NCBI GenBank assembly: GCA_965203575.1
Contig: OZ241894.1
Location: 1,426,001 to 1,490,000, forward strand
DNA length: 64,000 bases
DNA from: Aldehydirespirator sp965203575
GTDB lineage: Bacteria; Actinomycetota; Acidimicrobiia; Acidimicrobiales; Aldehydirespiratoraceae
Direction: 5' to 3'
The stretch's first letter is position 1. Every line of letters starts with the position of its first letter. Shown here piece by piece: positions 15,537-24,202 of this stretch. The notes below the pieces were generated by a model that was given only the letters and a program-made list of their open reading frames with translations, ran no database searches and had not been told where the DNA came from. Position numbers and translations under genes: made by a program.

Positions 15537-16718
15537 GTGGCGCTACAGGACGATGTGCAGGCGATCCTCGACAGGGGTGTGGGCGCCGGCGACGTCGTGG
15601 GTGCAGCCGCCCAAGTCGTCACCGGCGACGGGCTCCTCGCCGCCGCGGCCGCGGGGGAGCGGTCAGCTGACGCCGCGGCCGGCGCCGGCCCCATGACGCT
15701 CGACACGGTCTGCTGGATCGCCTCCATGACCAAGGCCATCACCGGCGCGGCGGCCATGCAGCTCGTGGAGCGGGGCCGGCTCCACCTGGAGGCGCCCGCC
15801 TCGAGCGTGCTGCCGGAGGTGGCCACCGCCGGCGTGCTCGAGGGATGCGACGGCGACGGGCAGCCGGTGGTGCGCCCGGCCAGGGCCCCGATCACGCTGC
15901 GCCACCTGCTGACCCACACCTCCGGGTTCGGCTACGACACCTGGAGCGAGCCCCTGCTGCGCTACCAGCAAGCCACCGGAACCCAATCGATGACGAGCGG
16001 GGAGCTGGTGGCGACCACGACCGTGCCGGCGTTGTTCGACCCCGGTGAGGGCTGGATGTACGGCATCAGCATCGACATCGTGGGCCGCATGGTGGAGGAG
16101 GTCTCGGGCCACCGGCTCGACCACTACCTCGACGAGCACATCCTCAGACCACTGGGCATGGGCTCCACCTCATTCGGGCTGAGCGGCGACCTGCAGTCTC
16201 GCAGTGCCGCGATTCACGCCCGGAGGCCCGACGGTTCGCTGGCTGCCATCGAACTCGCCCGGTCGCCCGAACCGAAGTACCCGTCGGGCGGCGGCGGGCT
16301 CTACAGCACGGTCGAGGACTACTGCCGGTTCCTTCAGATGATCCTGGGCCGGGGCAGCCGCAACGGCGTAGAGGTCCTGCAGCCTGAGACGGTCGACCAG
16401 ATGACGGTCAACAACATCGGAGACCTCCGGGTGGTCGCCCTGCCCACGGCGAGGCCTGAGCTCAGCAACGACGCCGAGTTCTTCCCCGGCATCGAGAAGA
16501 GCTGGGGCCTGACCTTCCAGATCAACGAGGAGCCGCTGCCCACCGGCCGCCCCGCCGGCGGGCTCATGTGGGCCGGCATAGCCAACACCTTCTTCTGGAT
16601 CGACATGGACAACCAGGTCGCCGGCACCTACATCAGCCAGCAGCTCCCGTTCGCCGACGCCCGCACCTACCAGCTCTACACCGACATCGAGACCGCCACC
16701 TACAGCCATCTTGGCTAG
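15537..16718 (+). CDS. Serine hydrolase, beta-lactamase class C/EstB-like
   Basis: 393 residues. The catalytic S63-x-x-K66 is in WIASMTKAITG. A YGIS segment near residue 180 (GWMYGISIDIVGRMVEEVSG) takes the place of the Tyr-x-Asn motif. A GGGGLYSTVEDYCRFLQMIL block follows. These mark the beta-lactamase/D-alanyl-D-alanine carboxypeptidase fold that also includes esterases. No signal peptide is visible, so an intracellular esterase or amidase is likelier than antibiotic resistance. The GTG is preceded by AAGGGAGG. The gene is 14 nt behind the LLM pair, which suggests it hydrolyses a substrate or product of those oxidoreductases (inference). Confidence 0.85.
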   Translation: MALQDDVQAILDRGVGAGDVVGAAAQVVTGDGLLAAAAAGERSADAAAGAGPMTLDTVCWIASMTKAITGAAAMQLVERGRLHLEAPASSVLPEVATAGVLEGCDGDGQPVVRPARAPITLRHLLTHTSGFGYDTWSEPLLRYQQATGTQSMTSGELVATTTVPALFDPGEGWMYGISIDIVGRMVEEVSGHRLDHYLDEHILRPLGMGSTSFGLSGDLQSRSAAIHARRPDGSLAAIELARSPEPKYPSGGGGLYSTVEDYCRFLQMILGRGSRNGVEVLQPETVDQMTVNNIGDLRVVALPTARPELSNDAEFFPGIEKSWGLTFQINEEPLPTGRPAGGLMWAGIANTFFWIDMDNQVAGTYISQQLPFADARTYQLYTDIETATYSHLG

Positions 16719-16730
16719 GCGGTGCCGGCG

Positions 16731-17363
16731 CTATTGGGCGTGCGAGGTCTGGGGTTCTACGGAGCCCATGATCCCCACGATGAGCCCGGCCCAGTTCGCC
16801 TCAGAGGGAACATACTGATCCGACAGCCCACTTGACTTCAACAAGTGAGTGCCTATCCCGGCCGATTGGATCAACAGGACCAGAGCAGCGGTGTCGTGCT
16901 CGGCGTCGACAAAGCCCGCCTCCTTGGCCATCTCCACCAGACCGGTCAGTTGGGCGGCTTGATCATTCAGGAATCGCTGAAGGCGCTCTTCGAGCTGCGC
17001 GTTGTTGCGTGCGCTGCCGAACACCTGCACCAGCACGTCTCGCACTTGATCAGCAACCAGCAGATTCGCTCCCCAAGCTGCCAGAAGGTCCGGAGCCGGC
17101 AACTCCTCCAGCCCCAGGTTGCTGATCCTCTGTTCGGGCAGCAACTGCTCAAGGAGGTGGTCGACGGCGGCAGCCATGAGGTCGCTCTTGTGCGGCCAGC
17201 GCGGATAGATGGCTCCCGGCGTCACCCCGGCGCGGCGAGCGATGTCGCTGATGACGGCCCCGTCATAGCCGCGCTCGACGAACTCCGCGGCCGCGGCTTC
17301 CACCACCCGCCTCGCCGTCTGCTCCGAATCACCTCGCCGGCGCGGCTCGCCTCCAACAGCCAT
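16731..17363 (-). CDS. TetR-family transcriptional regulator
   Basis: 210 residues. The N-terminal helix-turn-helix is clear: a RRVVEAAAAEFVERGYDG helix, then ISDIARRAGVTPGAIYPRWPHKSDLM near residues 35-60. The C-terminal half is the helical ligand-binding domain with a long hydrophobic helix set. The ATG at 17363 is preceded by GGGAGG; the frame opens at 17423 but those residues lack HTH character. It converges with the beta-lactamase-like gene (12 bp gap) and diverges from the DUF2784 gene. Target and ligand are unknown. Confidence 0.9.
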   Translation of the reverse strand: MAVGGEPRRRGDSEQTARRVVEAAAAEFVERGYDGAVISDIARRAGVTPGAIYPRWPHKSDLMAAAVDHLLEQLLPEQRISNLGLEELPAPDLLAAWGANLLVADQVRDVLVQVFGSARNNAQLEERLQRFLNDQAAQLTGLVEMAKEAGFVDAEHDTAALVLLIQSAGIGTHLLKSSGLSDQYVPSEANWAGLIVGIMGSVEPQTSHAQ

Positions 17364-17464
17364 CAGAACCTCCCACCGAACGCAACCATCGAGGGGCCAC
17401 CTTACCGAACCGCCGTGTCTCACGAGCGTGGCCGGCGGGCATGAGGCCCCACCGCGTGCCGCAG

Positions 17465-17470
17465 TAGTGT
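17465..17470 (+). promoter_or_regulatory. -10 box (TAGTGT) of a leaderless start
   Basis: TAGTGT ends 6 nt before the ATG at 17477. It lies between the divergent TetR and DUF2784 genes, so the regulator could act here. Confidence 0.5.
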
Positions 17471-17476
17471 GAGGTC

Positions 17477-17893
17477 ATGGGTGCGTGGTTGCTGGCGATC
17501 TCGATAGCGCTCGCACACGGGCTGCTGGCCGTGTTCATCATCGTGGGTGCTCCACTGGCCGCACGCAGGCCCCGGGTGATGCGCTGGTACCTGGTCATGC
17601 TGGTGCCGACTGCTGCGGTGAATCTCTTCCAGCAGCCGTGCCCGCTGACGGTCTGGGAGAAGCACTTCTGGCGCCTCGCGGGTGAGACTCCGTACCGGGG
17701 GGGCTTCATCTCCAACTACTTCGTGAAGCCCTTCCACTCCCCCGGTCTGAGTCCCGGCGACGAGACCGTCCTGCTCGTCGCGGTGGTGGTCTGGTGCCTG
17801 TCATGGCTGCTGTACGCCGCCGTGTCACGCCTCCGGTTGCAGAACGGCTCCGGTCGCGCTCAGCGGCAGGTGGCCTCGGCGAAGACCAGGTAG
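17477..17893 (+). CDS. DUF2784 membrane protein
   Basis: 138 residues with hydrophobic segments near 4-26, 36-50 and 95-117. The conserved CPLTVWEKHFWRLAGETPYRGGFISNYF block in the middle is the hallmark of DUF2784, a small inner-membrane family of unknown role. The TAGTGT box 6 nt before the ATG supports the start. Its 3' end overlaps the convergent DUF4202 gene by 34 bp. Confidence 0.85.
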   Translation: MGAWLLAISIALAHGLLAVFIIVGAPLAARRPRVMRWYLVMLVPTAAVNLFQQPCPLTVWEKHFWRLAGETPYRGGFISNYFVKPFHSPGLSPGDETVLLVAVVVWCLSWLLYAAVSRLRLQNGSGRAQRQVASAKTR

Positions 17894-18447
17894 CTGCGCT
17901 CGTCGAGAGTGGCGGCCACCTCGGCGGCCTGCTCCCGGCCGGCGGCGCTCATCTTGGCCATCGTCTTGGCCACGATGTCGGCCGCCTTGGTGTCGTCGTC
18001 GAGACGGTCGAGCACCGAGCGCAGCTCCGTCTCCAGGAACGTGAGGCTCACCGCGTCCTCGAAGGCCTGAACCTCCGGGTCGGAGCCCAGTCCCCGCTTG
18101 GCCACGATCCGGGCGGCCCTGGCCGCCACCGAGCCGTCCACGCGGGCCTCGTCAAGGATGGTGATCAGGTCTCGGGCGTGGCGCTCCCGCTGCGCTCTCC
18201 GCCAGCGCAGGTAGCCCGCCCGACCCTCGGGATAGTCCGAGCGGGGCAGCGCCCAGCGACGCAGGTGATGGGCCCGGGCTGCCAGCCTCAGCGCGTCCGA
18301 CGCCTCCGGATCGAGACGGACCACCCACTCCTCGGCCCGCCGGCCCTGGGCCAGCGCCAGCGGCTCCCCATCGTGGCTTCGGGGATCGGCGGCGTTGGCC
18401 GCGTCGATCGCAGCCCGAGACTCCGAGACGCCACCGGAATCGTTCAC
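17860..18447 (-). CDS. DUF4202 family protein
   Basis: 195 residues. Segments AAIDAANAADPR, ALRLAARAHHLRRWALPRSDYP, then GRAGYLRWRRAQRERHA and DPEVQAFEDAVSLTFLETEL match the DUF4202 family, a helical cytosolic protein with an HD-like arrangement of His and Asp residues. Its function is not established. The start is GTG. It may follow the acyl-CoA dehydrogenase gene 27 bp upstream in the same transcript. The 3' end overlaps the convergent DUF2784 gene by 34 bp, so each mRNA would carry a short antisense tail. Confidence 0.85.
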   Translation of the reverse strand: MNDSGGVSESRAAIDAANAADPRSHDGEPLALAQGRRAEEWVVRLDPEASDALRLAARAHHLRRWALPRSDYPEGRAGYLRWRRAQRERHARDLITILDEARVDGSVAARAARIVAKRGLGSDPEVQAFEDAVSLTFLETELRSVLDRLDDDTKAADIVAKTMAKMSAAGREQAAEVAATLDERSYLVFAEATCR

Positions 18448-18474
18448 CTCGTCGAACCCCCCTCGTCCCGCGCT

Positions 18475-19782
18475 CTACAGGTTGGCGATCTCGTGCTCCA
18501 GCCGGGCCTCGATATGGGCCCGGGCCGCCTCGATGCGGGTCGGCAGGTGCATCGACGGGTACAGGCCGTCGTGGGGGGCATAGCCCTTGAGCACCTGCTT
18601 GGCGATGGTGTCCTTGTGCACCTCGGACGGGCCGTCGGCGATCCCCATGACCGGCCCCGACATCCACATGTGAGCCAGCGGCATCAGGTTGGACACGCCG
18701 AGCGAGCCGTGGGCGTGCATGGCCCGGTACACCACATCGATCAGCACCTTGGGCGTGGCCACCTTCACCCCGGCGATGTGCTGGCGGATCTTGGCGTAGT
18801 CGCCCACGGTGTCGATCAGCCAGGCGCAGTGCAGCACCTGGAGGCGGAACTGCTGGATCTGCACCCACGAGTCGGCGATCCAGTGCTGGATGGCCTGCTT
18901 CTCAGCGATCAGCGAGCCCTTGGTCTCCCGCGACAGCACCCGCTCGCACATCATGTCCAGCGCCCGCTGGGCCGTCCCCACCGAGCGCATGGCGTGATGG
19001 ACCCGGCCCCCGCCCAGGCGGGTCTGGGCGATCTTGAAGCCTGATCCCTCCTCGCCCAGCAAGTTCTCGGCCGGCACCCGCACGTCGTTGAACCGCAGGT
19101 GGGGATGGTCTCCCTCGCCCAGCGGCTCGGAGCCCAAGCCCACGTCGGTCACCACCTCCAGGCCCTCCGCGTCGGACGGCACCAGCATCATCGACGAGCC
19201 CCGGTACACCGGCACGTCGGGGTTGGTGATGACCATCACGATCAGGAACGTCGAGTAGCGGAAGTTGGAGGCGAACCACTTCTCGCCGGTGATGACCCAC
19301 TCGTCGCCGTCACGCACCGCCCGGCAGGTGAAGTAGTTGGGGTCCGACCCGCCCTGGGGCTCGGTCATCGAGTAGGTGGACGAGATCTTCCCGGCCAGCA
19401 GCGGCCGCAGGTACCGCTCGCGCTGCTCCTCGGTGCCGTAGTGGGCCAGGATCTCGCCGTTGCCCGAGTCGGGGGCCTGGCATCCGAACACGATCTGACC
19501 CCACAGCGACCGGCCCAGGATCTCGTTCATGAGGGCCAGCTTCACCTGCCCGTATCCGGGGCCGCCCAAGTCCGGCCCGAGATGGCAGGCCCACAGATCC
19601 TGCTCCTGTACCTGCCGCTGCAGCGGGCGCACCAGGGCGTTGGCGGTTGCGTTGGTGCGGTCGAACGGGCTGACCGTGCCACGGAAGTAGAGGTCGAGCG
19701 GCTCTACCTCCTCGGTGACGAACCGGTCCATCCAGTCGAGCCTCGCCTGGAACTCCGGCTCGACGGAGAAATCAATCGCCAT
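18475..19782 (-). CDS. Acyl-CoA dehydrogenase family protein
   Basis: 435 residues. The flavoprotein introduces a C2-C3 double bond into an acyl-CoA. Visible are the N-terminal helical domain, YSMTEPQGGSDPNYF (FAD/substrate loop), WVITGEKWFASNF, and a C-terminal GIADGPSEVHKDTIAKQVL block. In the last, Asp stands directly before GPSEVH, where medium-chain enzymes carry the catalytic Glu, so this copy looks catalytically competent. Its C-terminus is longer than the 380-residue norm. A TAGGTT box 8 nt before the ATG suggests its own promoter. DUF4202 follows downstream; the APH-like kinase lies just upstream on the same strand. Confidence 0.9.
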   Translation of the reverse strand: MAIDFSVEPEFQARLDWMDRFVTEEVEPLDLYFRGTVSPFDRTNATANALVRPLQRQVQEQDLWACHLGPDLGGPGYGQVKLALMNEILGRSLWGQIVFGCQAPDSGNGEILAHYGTEEQRERYLRPLLAGKISSTYSMTEPQGGSDPNYFTCRAVRDGDEWVITGEKWFASNFRYSTFLIVMVITNPDVPVYRGSSMMLVPSDAEGLEVVTDVGLGSEPLGEGDHPHLRFNDVRVPAENLLGEEGSGFKIAQTRLGGGRVHHAMRSVGTAQRALDMMCERVLSRETKGSLIAEKQAIQHWIADSWVQIQQFRLQVLHCAWLIDTVGDYAKIRQHIAGVKVATPKVLIDVVYRAMHAHGSLGVSNLMPLAHMWMSGPVMGIADGPSEVHKDTIAKQVLKGYAPHDGLYPSMHLPTRIEAARAHIEARLEHEIANL

Positions 19783-19790
19783 GAGCCACC

Positions 19791-19796
19791 AACCTA
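19791..19796 (-). promoter_or_regulatory. -10 box (TAGGTT) before the acyl-CoA dehydrogenase
   Basis: On the minus strand TAGGTT ends 8 nt before the ATG at 19782. Confidence 0.4.
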
Positions 19797-19827
19797 CGCC
19801 GCACCCGGCCCGGTACCGCTGCCTGTG

Positions 19828-20994
19828 CTAGAGGCTGGTGGTGCGGGCCAGTTCGGCCGCGGCCTCAGCCATGTCGAGGACCACCGCGCCGAACGCCTCC
19901 ATCTTCGGGTTGTCCGCCCCGCCGGCCACGAACCGGGCGTAGCCGCCCTCGAGCACGATGGCCATCTTGAACCGGGCCAGGATGACGTAGTAGTCGATCT
20001 CGTCGACGTCTCGGCCCGACACCGACGAGTAACGCTCCAGCAGATCGTCGCGCCCCGGCATACCCGTGTAGTCGACGTATCCGCTGACCCGGCGCCCGGT
20101 CCCGCCCCCGGTGTCGTCGGGCCAACCCATCACCACCCAGGCCAAGTCCAGTAGCGGGTCGCCGACCGTGCCCATCTCCCAGTCCACGATGGCGGCCACC
20201 CGGGCCGGAGCTCCGTGGTGGAACATCACGTTGGCGAACTGGTAGTCGCCGTGCATGATGCCGGGCTCGTAGCTGCGCGGCTTCCGTCCCCGCAACCAGT
20301 CCCCCGCGGCATCCAGCCCACCGATGTCACGGAACTTGAATCGCTCTAGGTGCGCGTACCAGCGATCGACCTGGCGCTCGTGGAATCCGTCGGGCCGTCC
20401 CAGCCCCTCCAGACCCCTGGCCTTCCAGTCGACCCGCGACAGCCGGGCGATGGCCTCCACCAGCTCGTAGGCCAGGCCGGCCCGGGCATCCAGGTCCGAG
20501 AAGAACGGCTCGGGCCACTCCGGTTCGCTGATCGGCGACCACCCGTCCACGTAGTCCATCAGGTAGAAGGCGGCGCCCAGCACGTCGGGGTCGTCGCAGG
20601 CGCCCGCGGCCCGGGCGTGGGGCACGTCGGTGCCGCGGAGTGCGGCCAGGATGCGGTACTCGCGCATCATGGTCTGGTTGCGACCGGGCGGCACGTTCCT
20701 CGGCGGGCGGCGCAGCGCCCACCGGTTGCCGCCGCGGCTCACCTCGAAGATCTCGTTGGACGCTCCGCCCGAGATGAACCGGACCGACAACGGCTCGCCT
20801 GCTCCGGGCAGGCCCCGGTCGTTCATCCAGTCGCCCAAGCGCTCGGGGTCGACCAGCCCTGCGGTGCGCTCCGCCTCGGAGTCGAACCCGTCGGCACGAC
20901 CTGCAGACGAACGCTCCGGCTCGCTGCCAGTCGGCTGACTCACAGAGGCCGAACCTACACGCAGCCGGGAGGCAAGACTCTCGTGGCCCCGCAT
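19828..20994 (-). CDS. Phosphotransferase family protein (APH/ACAD10-like kinase)
   Basis: 388 residues from the ATG; a GTG at 20943 (M-S-Q-P) is an equally good start, and the first ~45 residues are low-complexity. The kinase fold is shown by a glycine-containing nucleotide loop (FISGGASNEIFEV), the catalytic IMHGDYQFANVMF near residue 265 (His-Gly-Asp, then Asn) and IVDWEMGTVGDPLLDLAW with the metal-binding Asp. In actinobacteria this family commonly accompanies acyl-CoA dehydrogenases and resembles the N-terminal part of human ACAD10, where phosphorylation of a hydroxyacyl substrate precedes dehydration. The adjacent downstream acyl-CoA dehydrogenase (45 bp away) fits that pairing. The specific substrate is unknown. 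Confidence 0.85.
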   Translation of the reverse strand: MRGHESLASRLRVGSASVSQPTGSEPERSSAGRADGFDSEAERTAGLVDPERLGDWMNDRGLPGAGEPLSVRFISGGASNEIFEVSRGGNRWALRRPPRNVPPGRNQTMMREYRILAALRGTDVPHARAAGACDDPDVLGAAFYLMDYVDGWSPISEPEWPEPFFSDLDARAGLAYELVEAIARLSRVDWKARGLEGLGRPDGFHERQVDRWYAHLERFKFRDIGGLDAAGDWLRGRKPRSYEPGIMHGDYQFANVMFHHGAPARVAAIVDWEMGTVGDPLLDLAWVVMGWPDDTGGGTGRRVSGYVDYTGMPGRDDLLERYSSVSGRDVDEIDYYVILARFKMAIVLEGGYARFVAGGADNPKMEAFGAVVLDMAEAAAELARTTSL

Positions 20995-21019
20995 CGGGGC
21001 GCGGGTCTAGCATCGAGCG

Positions 21020-21109
21020 ATGCTGCGCTGCTGCGGGGCCGACGAAGCGCTGCGTGTCACCGCATCGACACAGGTGTCGCTGCGCACCCGGGCTCCGGCG
21101 AGACGCTGA
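21020..21109 (+). CDS. Possible leaderless small ORF (29 codons)
   Basis: ATG at 21020 is preceded by TAGCAT at 21008-21013 with a 6-nt spacer, the same layout as the leaderless genes in this window. The product would begin MLRCCGADEALR and end in an Arg-rich tail. Leaderless cysteine-rich ORFs act as Cys-responsive attenuators in mycobacteria. Here no plus-strand gene follows for over 1.3 kb, so that role is doubtful. It may be chance. Confidence 0.25.
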   Translation: MLRCCGADEALRVTASTQVSLRTRAPARR

Positions 21110-21121
21110 GCGAGAGCTCTG

Positions 21122-21158
21122 GGCCCGAGCGGCCCGTGAGCGCAGCGAACAAGAGCGG
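21122..21158 (+). repeat. Dispersed repeat, copy 1 (37 bp)
   Basis: This copy contains CCCGTGAGCGCAGCGAACAA and is identical over 37 bp to the core of copies at 51783-51836 and 54491-54544. It lies 18 bp beyond the P450 stop and runs into a perfect 12-bp palindrome (GAGCGGCCGCTC, 21158-21169), which could form a terminator hairpin for the P450 gene. Confidence 0.9.
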
Positions 21159-21175
21159 AGCGGCCGCTCAGGGGG

Positions 21176-22432
21176 TTAGCAGCCGAAGGGGTCGGCGGCC
21201 CCCGACCGGGCGCTCGGAGTGAACGTCACCGGCATCGCCACCACGCCGGTCATGAGCAGGTTGCCCGGATAGGGCTTGAAACCGTCGACGTCGATCTCGT
21301 AGTCGCCGACGCGGCTCAGCACATCGCCCAGCATCAACTCCGATTCGATGCGAGCGATCGACGAACCGATGCAGCGATGGCCTCCCAGGCCGAACGCCAG
21401 ATGCTTGTTGGCGGCTCGCTCGATGCGCACCTCGTCGGCGCCCTCGAACACCGACGGGTCGTGGTTGGCGGACACCCAGCTGATGAACACCACATCGCCG
21501 CGGCGGATCTGCCGGCCGCCCAGCTCGACGTCGCGGGTGGCGGTGCGGGTGAGCGTCTCACTGGGGCTGTAGTAGCGCAGGAACTCCTCCACGGCGCCTG
21601 CGATCAGGCTGGGATCACCCCTCAGGCGGGTCCGGTCCGCAGGATGGGTGCCGAGATGGTGCAGGCCCCACGAGACCAGCGACGTGGTCGTGTCGAGGCC
21701 GCCGGCCACCAGGTTCCACATGATCCCGGTTATCTCGTCGTCGGTCAGGGGCCGCCCGTCAATGACCGCGGTCACCAGGGCTGTGGTGACGTCGTCGGCC
21801 GGGTTGTCCCGCCGGAAGGCGGCGAATCCGGTCAGTTCGGCCCACATGTCGTCGCGGCGGGCCACTGCGCTGCGGAACCTCGGATCGGACGGCTCGTAGG
21901 AGGAGGTGGCGTGGAAGAAGTCGGCGTAGTGCTTCCAGTTGGACGACTCCATGCCCATCAGCTCGAGGGTGAGCACTGCCGGGACCGGAGTGGCGTAGTC
22001 GAGCACCAGGTCCGCCGCGCCGGCCTCGGTGAACTGGTCCAGGAACCAGGCCGATACCGCCGCCATTCTCGGCCGCTGGCGCTCTATGACCCGGGGCGTC
22101 ATGTACGGGTTGAGCACCCGGCGCAGGTCGGCGTGCTCGGGCCCGTCGATCTCCGACACCCCCATGCGAGGCACATAGGGCGGCCGGGGGATGCCACAGA
22201 TGCCGTGGTAGGAGATCCCGTCGTCGGAGTCGGGCTCGTACTTGTGGGCGAAGGTGTCGTTGTCGCGGGCCACGGCGGCCACCGACTCGTAGTCGGTGAC
22301 CATCCAGAAGCCCCCGTAGTGCTGGTTGAACACGACCGGGCAGCCGTTCCGCAGCTCGGCATAGCGGCGGTGGCGGTCGGCAATGAAGGCCGCAGCCTGA
22401 TGGTCGACATCGATGGTGCCGCCGCCCTCCAC
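21176..22432 (-). CDS. Cytochrome P450
   Basis: 418 residues, soluble bacterial type. The heme-ligand loop LAFGLGGHRCIGSSIARIE holds the Cys thiolate near residue 365. The I-helix segment VAGGLDTTTSLVSWGLHHL has the usual Thr run, though acidic Glu/Asp before the Thr is in the form LDTTT. The ExxR helix (EEFLRYYSP) is present. Such enzymes insert one oxygen atom into a C-H bond and need a ferredoxin; none is adjacent. The GTG start sits 6 nt behind TAGGCT, a leaderless arrangement. It is divergent from an acyl-CoA ligase, which suggests shared control. Confidence 0.92.
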   Translation of the reverse strand: MEGGGTIDVDHQAAAFIADRHRRYAELRNGCPVVFNQHYGGFWMVTDYESVAAVARDNDTFAHKYEPDSDDGISYHGICGIPRPPYVPRMGVSEIDGPEHADLRRVLNPYMTPRVIERQRPRMAAVSAWFLDQFTEAGAADLVLDYATPVPAVLTLELMGMESSNWKHYADFFHATSSYEPSDPRFRSAVARRDDMWAELTGFAAFRRDNPADDVTTALVTAVIDGRPLTDDEITGIMWNLVAGGLDTTTSLVSWGLHHLGTHPADRTRLRGDPSLIAGAVEEFLRYYSPSETLTRTATRDVELGGRQIRRGDVVFISWVSANHDPSVFEGADEVRIERAANKHLAFGLGGHRCIGSSIARIESELMLGDVLSRVGDYEIDVDGFKPYPGNLLMTGVVAMPVTFTPSARSGAADPFGC

Positions 22433-22438
22433 ACCGGC

Positions 22439-22444
22439 AGCCTA
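22439..22444 (-). promoter_or_regulatory. -10 box (TAGGCT) of the leaderless P450 gene
   Basis: On the minus strand TAGGCT ends 6 nt before the GTG at 22432. With the opposing box at 22460-22465 it packs two promoters into a 40-bp gap. Confidence 0.55.
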
Positions 22445-22459
22445 AGTGATCGCTTCCAG

Positions 22460-22465
22460 TAGGGT
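22460..22465 (+). promoter_or_regulatory. -10 box (TAGGGT) of the leaderless ligase gene
   Basis: TAGGGT ends 7 nt before the ATG at 22473, selecting that start over the in-frame GTG at 22446. Confidence 0.55.
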
Positions 22466-22472
22466 CGGGTGC

Positions 22473-24176
22473 ATGACCCAGCAGCCTGCGATGACCGTCG
22501 CGGAGGCCGACGCCATGCTCACCGGCCCGGGCGGGTTCTTCGAGATCGTCACCGAGAATGTGGGCGGCATGGAGATGGGCGTGGTGGCCAGCCCGCACCG
22601 CAGCCTGCGAGACCTGCTGGCCGCCTCGGCCAACCACGGTGGCGACGGCTCGGCCCGCTACTACCTCTTCGACGACGGTCGCAGCGCCACCTTCGCCGGG
22701 AACATCGACCATGCGGGGGCGGTGGCCGCGGCCCTCGCGCAGCGCTTCGGCGTGGAACCCGGCGACCGGGTGGGGTTGCTGGGCTCCAACCAGCCGGGCT
22801 GGATCCAGGCATTCTGGGGAACGGTCAGCGCCGGGGCCATCGCAGTGGCCATGAACGGCTGGTGGAAGGGCGACGAGATCCGCTACGGGTTGGAGCTGAC
22901 CGCACCCAAGGTGCTGATCGCCGACCGCCGCCGCCTCGAGCGCCTCGACCACGACCCGGGCGTGCCGGTGATCGCCATGGACCCCGACCCGGACGCGGCC
23001 GCGACGATCGACGGCCTGATCGACGCCCACGCGGGCTCGCCCCTCCCCGACTGCCCGATCGCCGTCGACGACCCGGCCGCCATCCTGTTCACCTCGGGCA
23101 CAACCGGCAGGCCCCGGGGCGCCGTCCAGACTCAGCGCAACTTCTTCTCCTACCTGACCTGCGCGTACATGATCGGCGCCCGCCAGTTCCTGCGCTTCCC
23201 GGGCGAGTCGATGGACGTCGGCGGGCCGACCCTGGCGTGCAGCCCGCTGTTCCACGTGTCCGGCCTGCACGCCTGTGCGGTAATGGCCGTAGGCGCCGGC
23301 TTCAACCATCTGTGGACTACCGGCCGCTACGACGCCGAGAAGATCCTGCGCCTGACCGAGGAGCACGGCATCGCCCGATGGTCGGGTGTCACCACCCAGA
23401 TCTGGAGGCTGGTCGAGCACCCCCGGCTGGCCGACTACGACACCTCGTCGGTGACCAGCATCGGCGGCGGCGGGTCACTTTGGTCGCCGGAGCTCCAGGA
23501 GACATGCCGCAGCGTCCTGCCCCACGCCCGCATCAGCGTCACCATCGGCTACGGGCTGACCGAGAGCTCGGGTCTGGCCACCAGCGCGGCCGACGATGTG
23601 CTCAAGGCCCATCCCGACTCGGTCGGCTACCCCCTGCCCATCGTCGGCGTGCGCATCACCGACGACGATGGGCGCGAGCTGCCCGAGGGCGAGGTGGGCA
23701 ACATCTGCCTGTCCGGCCCCATGGTCACGCCCGGCTACTGGAACGACGCCGCCGCCACCGCGGAGACCATCCGGGACGGCTGGCTGCGCACGGGCGACTA
23801 CGGCTACGTCCGCGACGGGTTGCTGTTCCTGGTGAGCCGCCGCAGCGACCTCATCATCCGCGGGGGCGAGAACATCTACCCCGCCGAGATCGAGCAGCGC
23901 CTCGACGCCCACCCCGCAGTAGCCGAGTCGGCCGTGCTCGGCGTTGAGCACCGGGAGCTGGGCCAGGAGGTCAAGGCGGTGGTGGTGGTCGGCGGGGAGC
24001 GGCCTGCCGAGGACCTGATCGGAGAACTCGAGGCTTGGGTGGCCGCTACATTGGCCGACATCAAGGTTCCGGCCCACTGGGAGTTGCGGACCGAGCCGCT
24101 GCCCCGGAACGCCACCGGCAAGATCCTCAAGCAAGTCGTGCAGGGCGACGCCGACTACGACTTCATCGAGGAGTAG
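22473..24176 (+). CDS. AMP-forming acyl-CoA synthetase
   Basis: 567 residues. It activates a carboxylic acid to acyl-AMP and then acyl-CoA. The P-loop-like motif LFTSGTTGRPRGAV is near residue 210. The adenylate-binding YGLTESSG and the GDYGYVRDG then SRRSDLIIRGGENIYPAEIE blocks follow in order, ending with the catalytic Lys in LPRNATGKILKQVV. A ~65-residue N-terminal lead before the ANL core (VAEADAMLTGPGGFFEIV) is unusual but in frame. An amidohydrolase gene follows after 26 bp, so ligase and amidohydrolase probably form an operon. The acid is unknown. Confidence 0.92.
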   Translation: MTQQPAMTVAEADAMLTGPGGFFEIVTENVGGMEMGVVASPHRSLRDLLAASANHGGDGSARYYLFDDGRSATFAGNIDHAGAVAAALAQRFGVEPGDRVGLLGSNQPGWIQAFWGTVSAGAIAVAMNGWWKGDEIRYGLELTAPKVLIADRRRLERLDHDPGVPVIAMDPDPDAAATIDGLIDAHAGSPLPDCPIAVDDPAAILFTSGTTGRPRGAVQTQRNFFSYLTCAYMIGARQFLRFPGESMDVGGPTLACSPLFHVSGLHACAVMAVGAGFNHLWTTGRYDAEKILRLTEEHGIARWSGVTTQIWRLVEHPRLADYDTSSVTSIGGGGSLWSPELQETCRSVLPHARISVTIGYGLTESSGLATSAADDVLKAHPDSVGYPLPIVGVRITDDDGRELPEGEVGNICLSGPMVTPGYWNDAAATAETIRDGWLRTGDYGYVRDGLLFLVSRRSDLIIRGGENIYPAEIEQRLDAHPAVAESAVLGVEHRELGQEVKAVVVVGGERPAEDLIGELEAWVAATLADIKVPAHWELRTEPLPRNATGKILKQVVQGDADYDFIEE

Positions 24177-24202
24177 GCCAGAGGAGCAGCAAGGAGCGTC
24201 CC

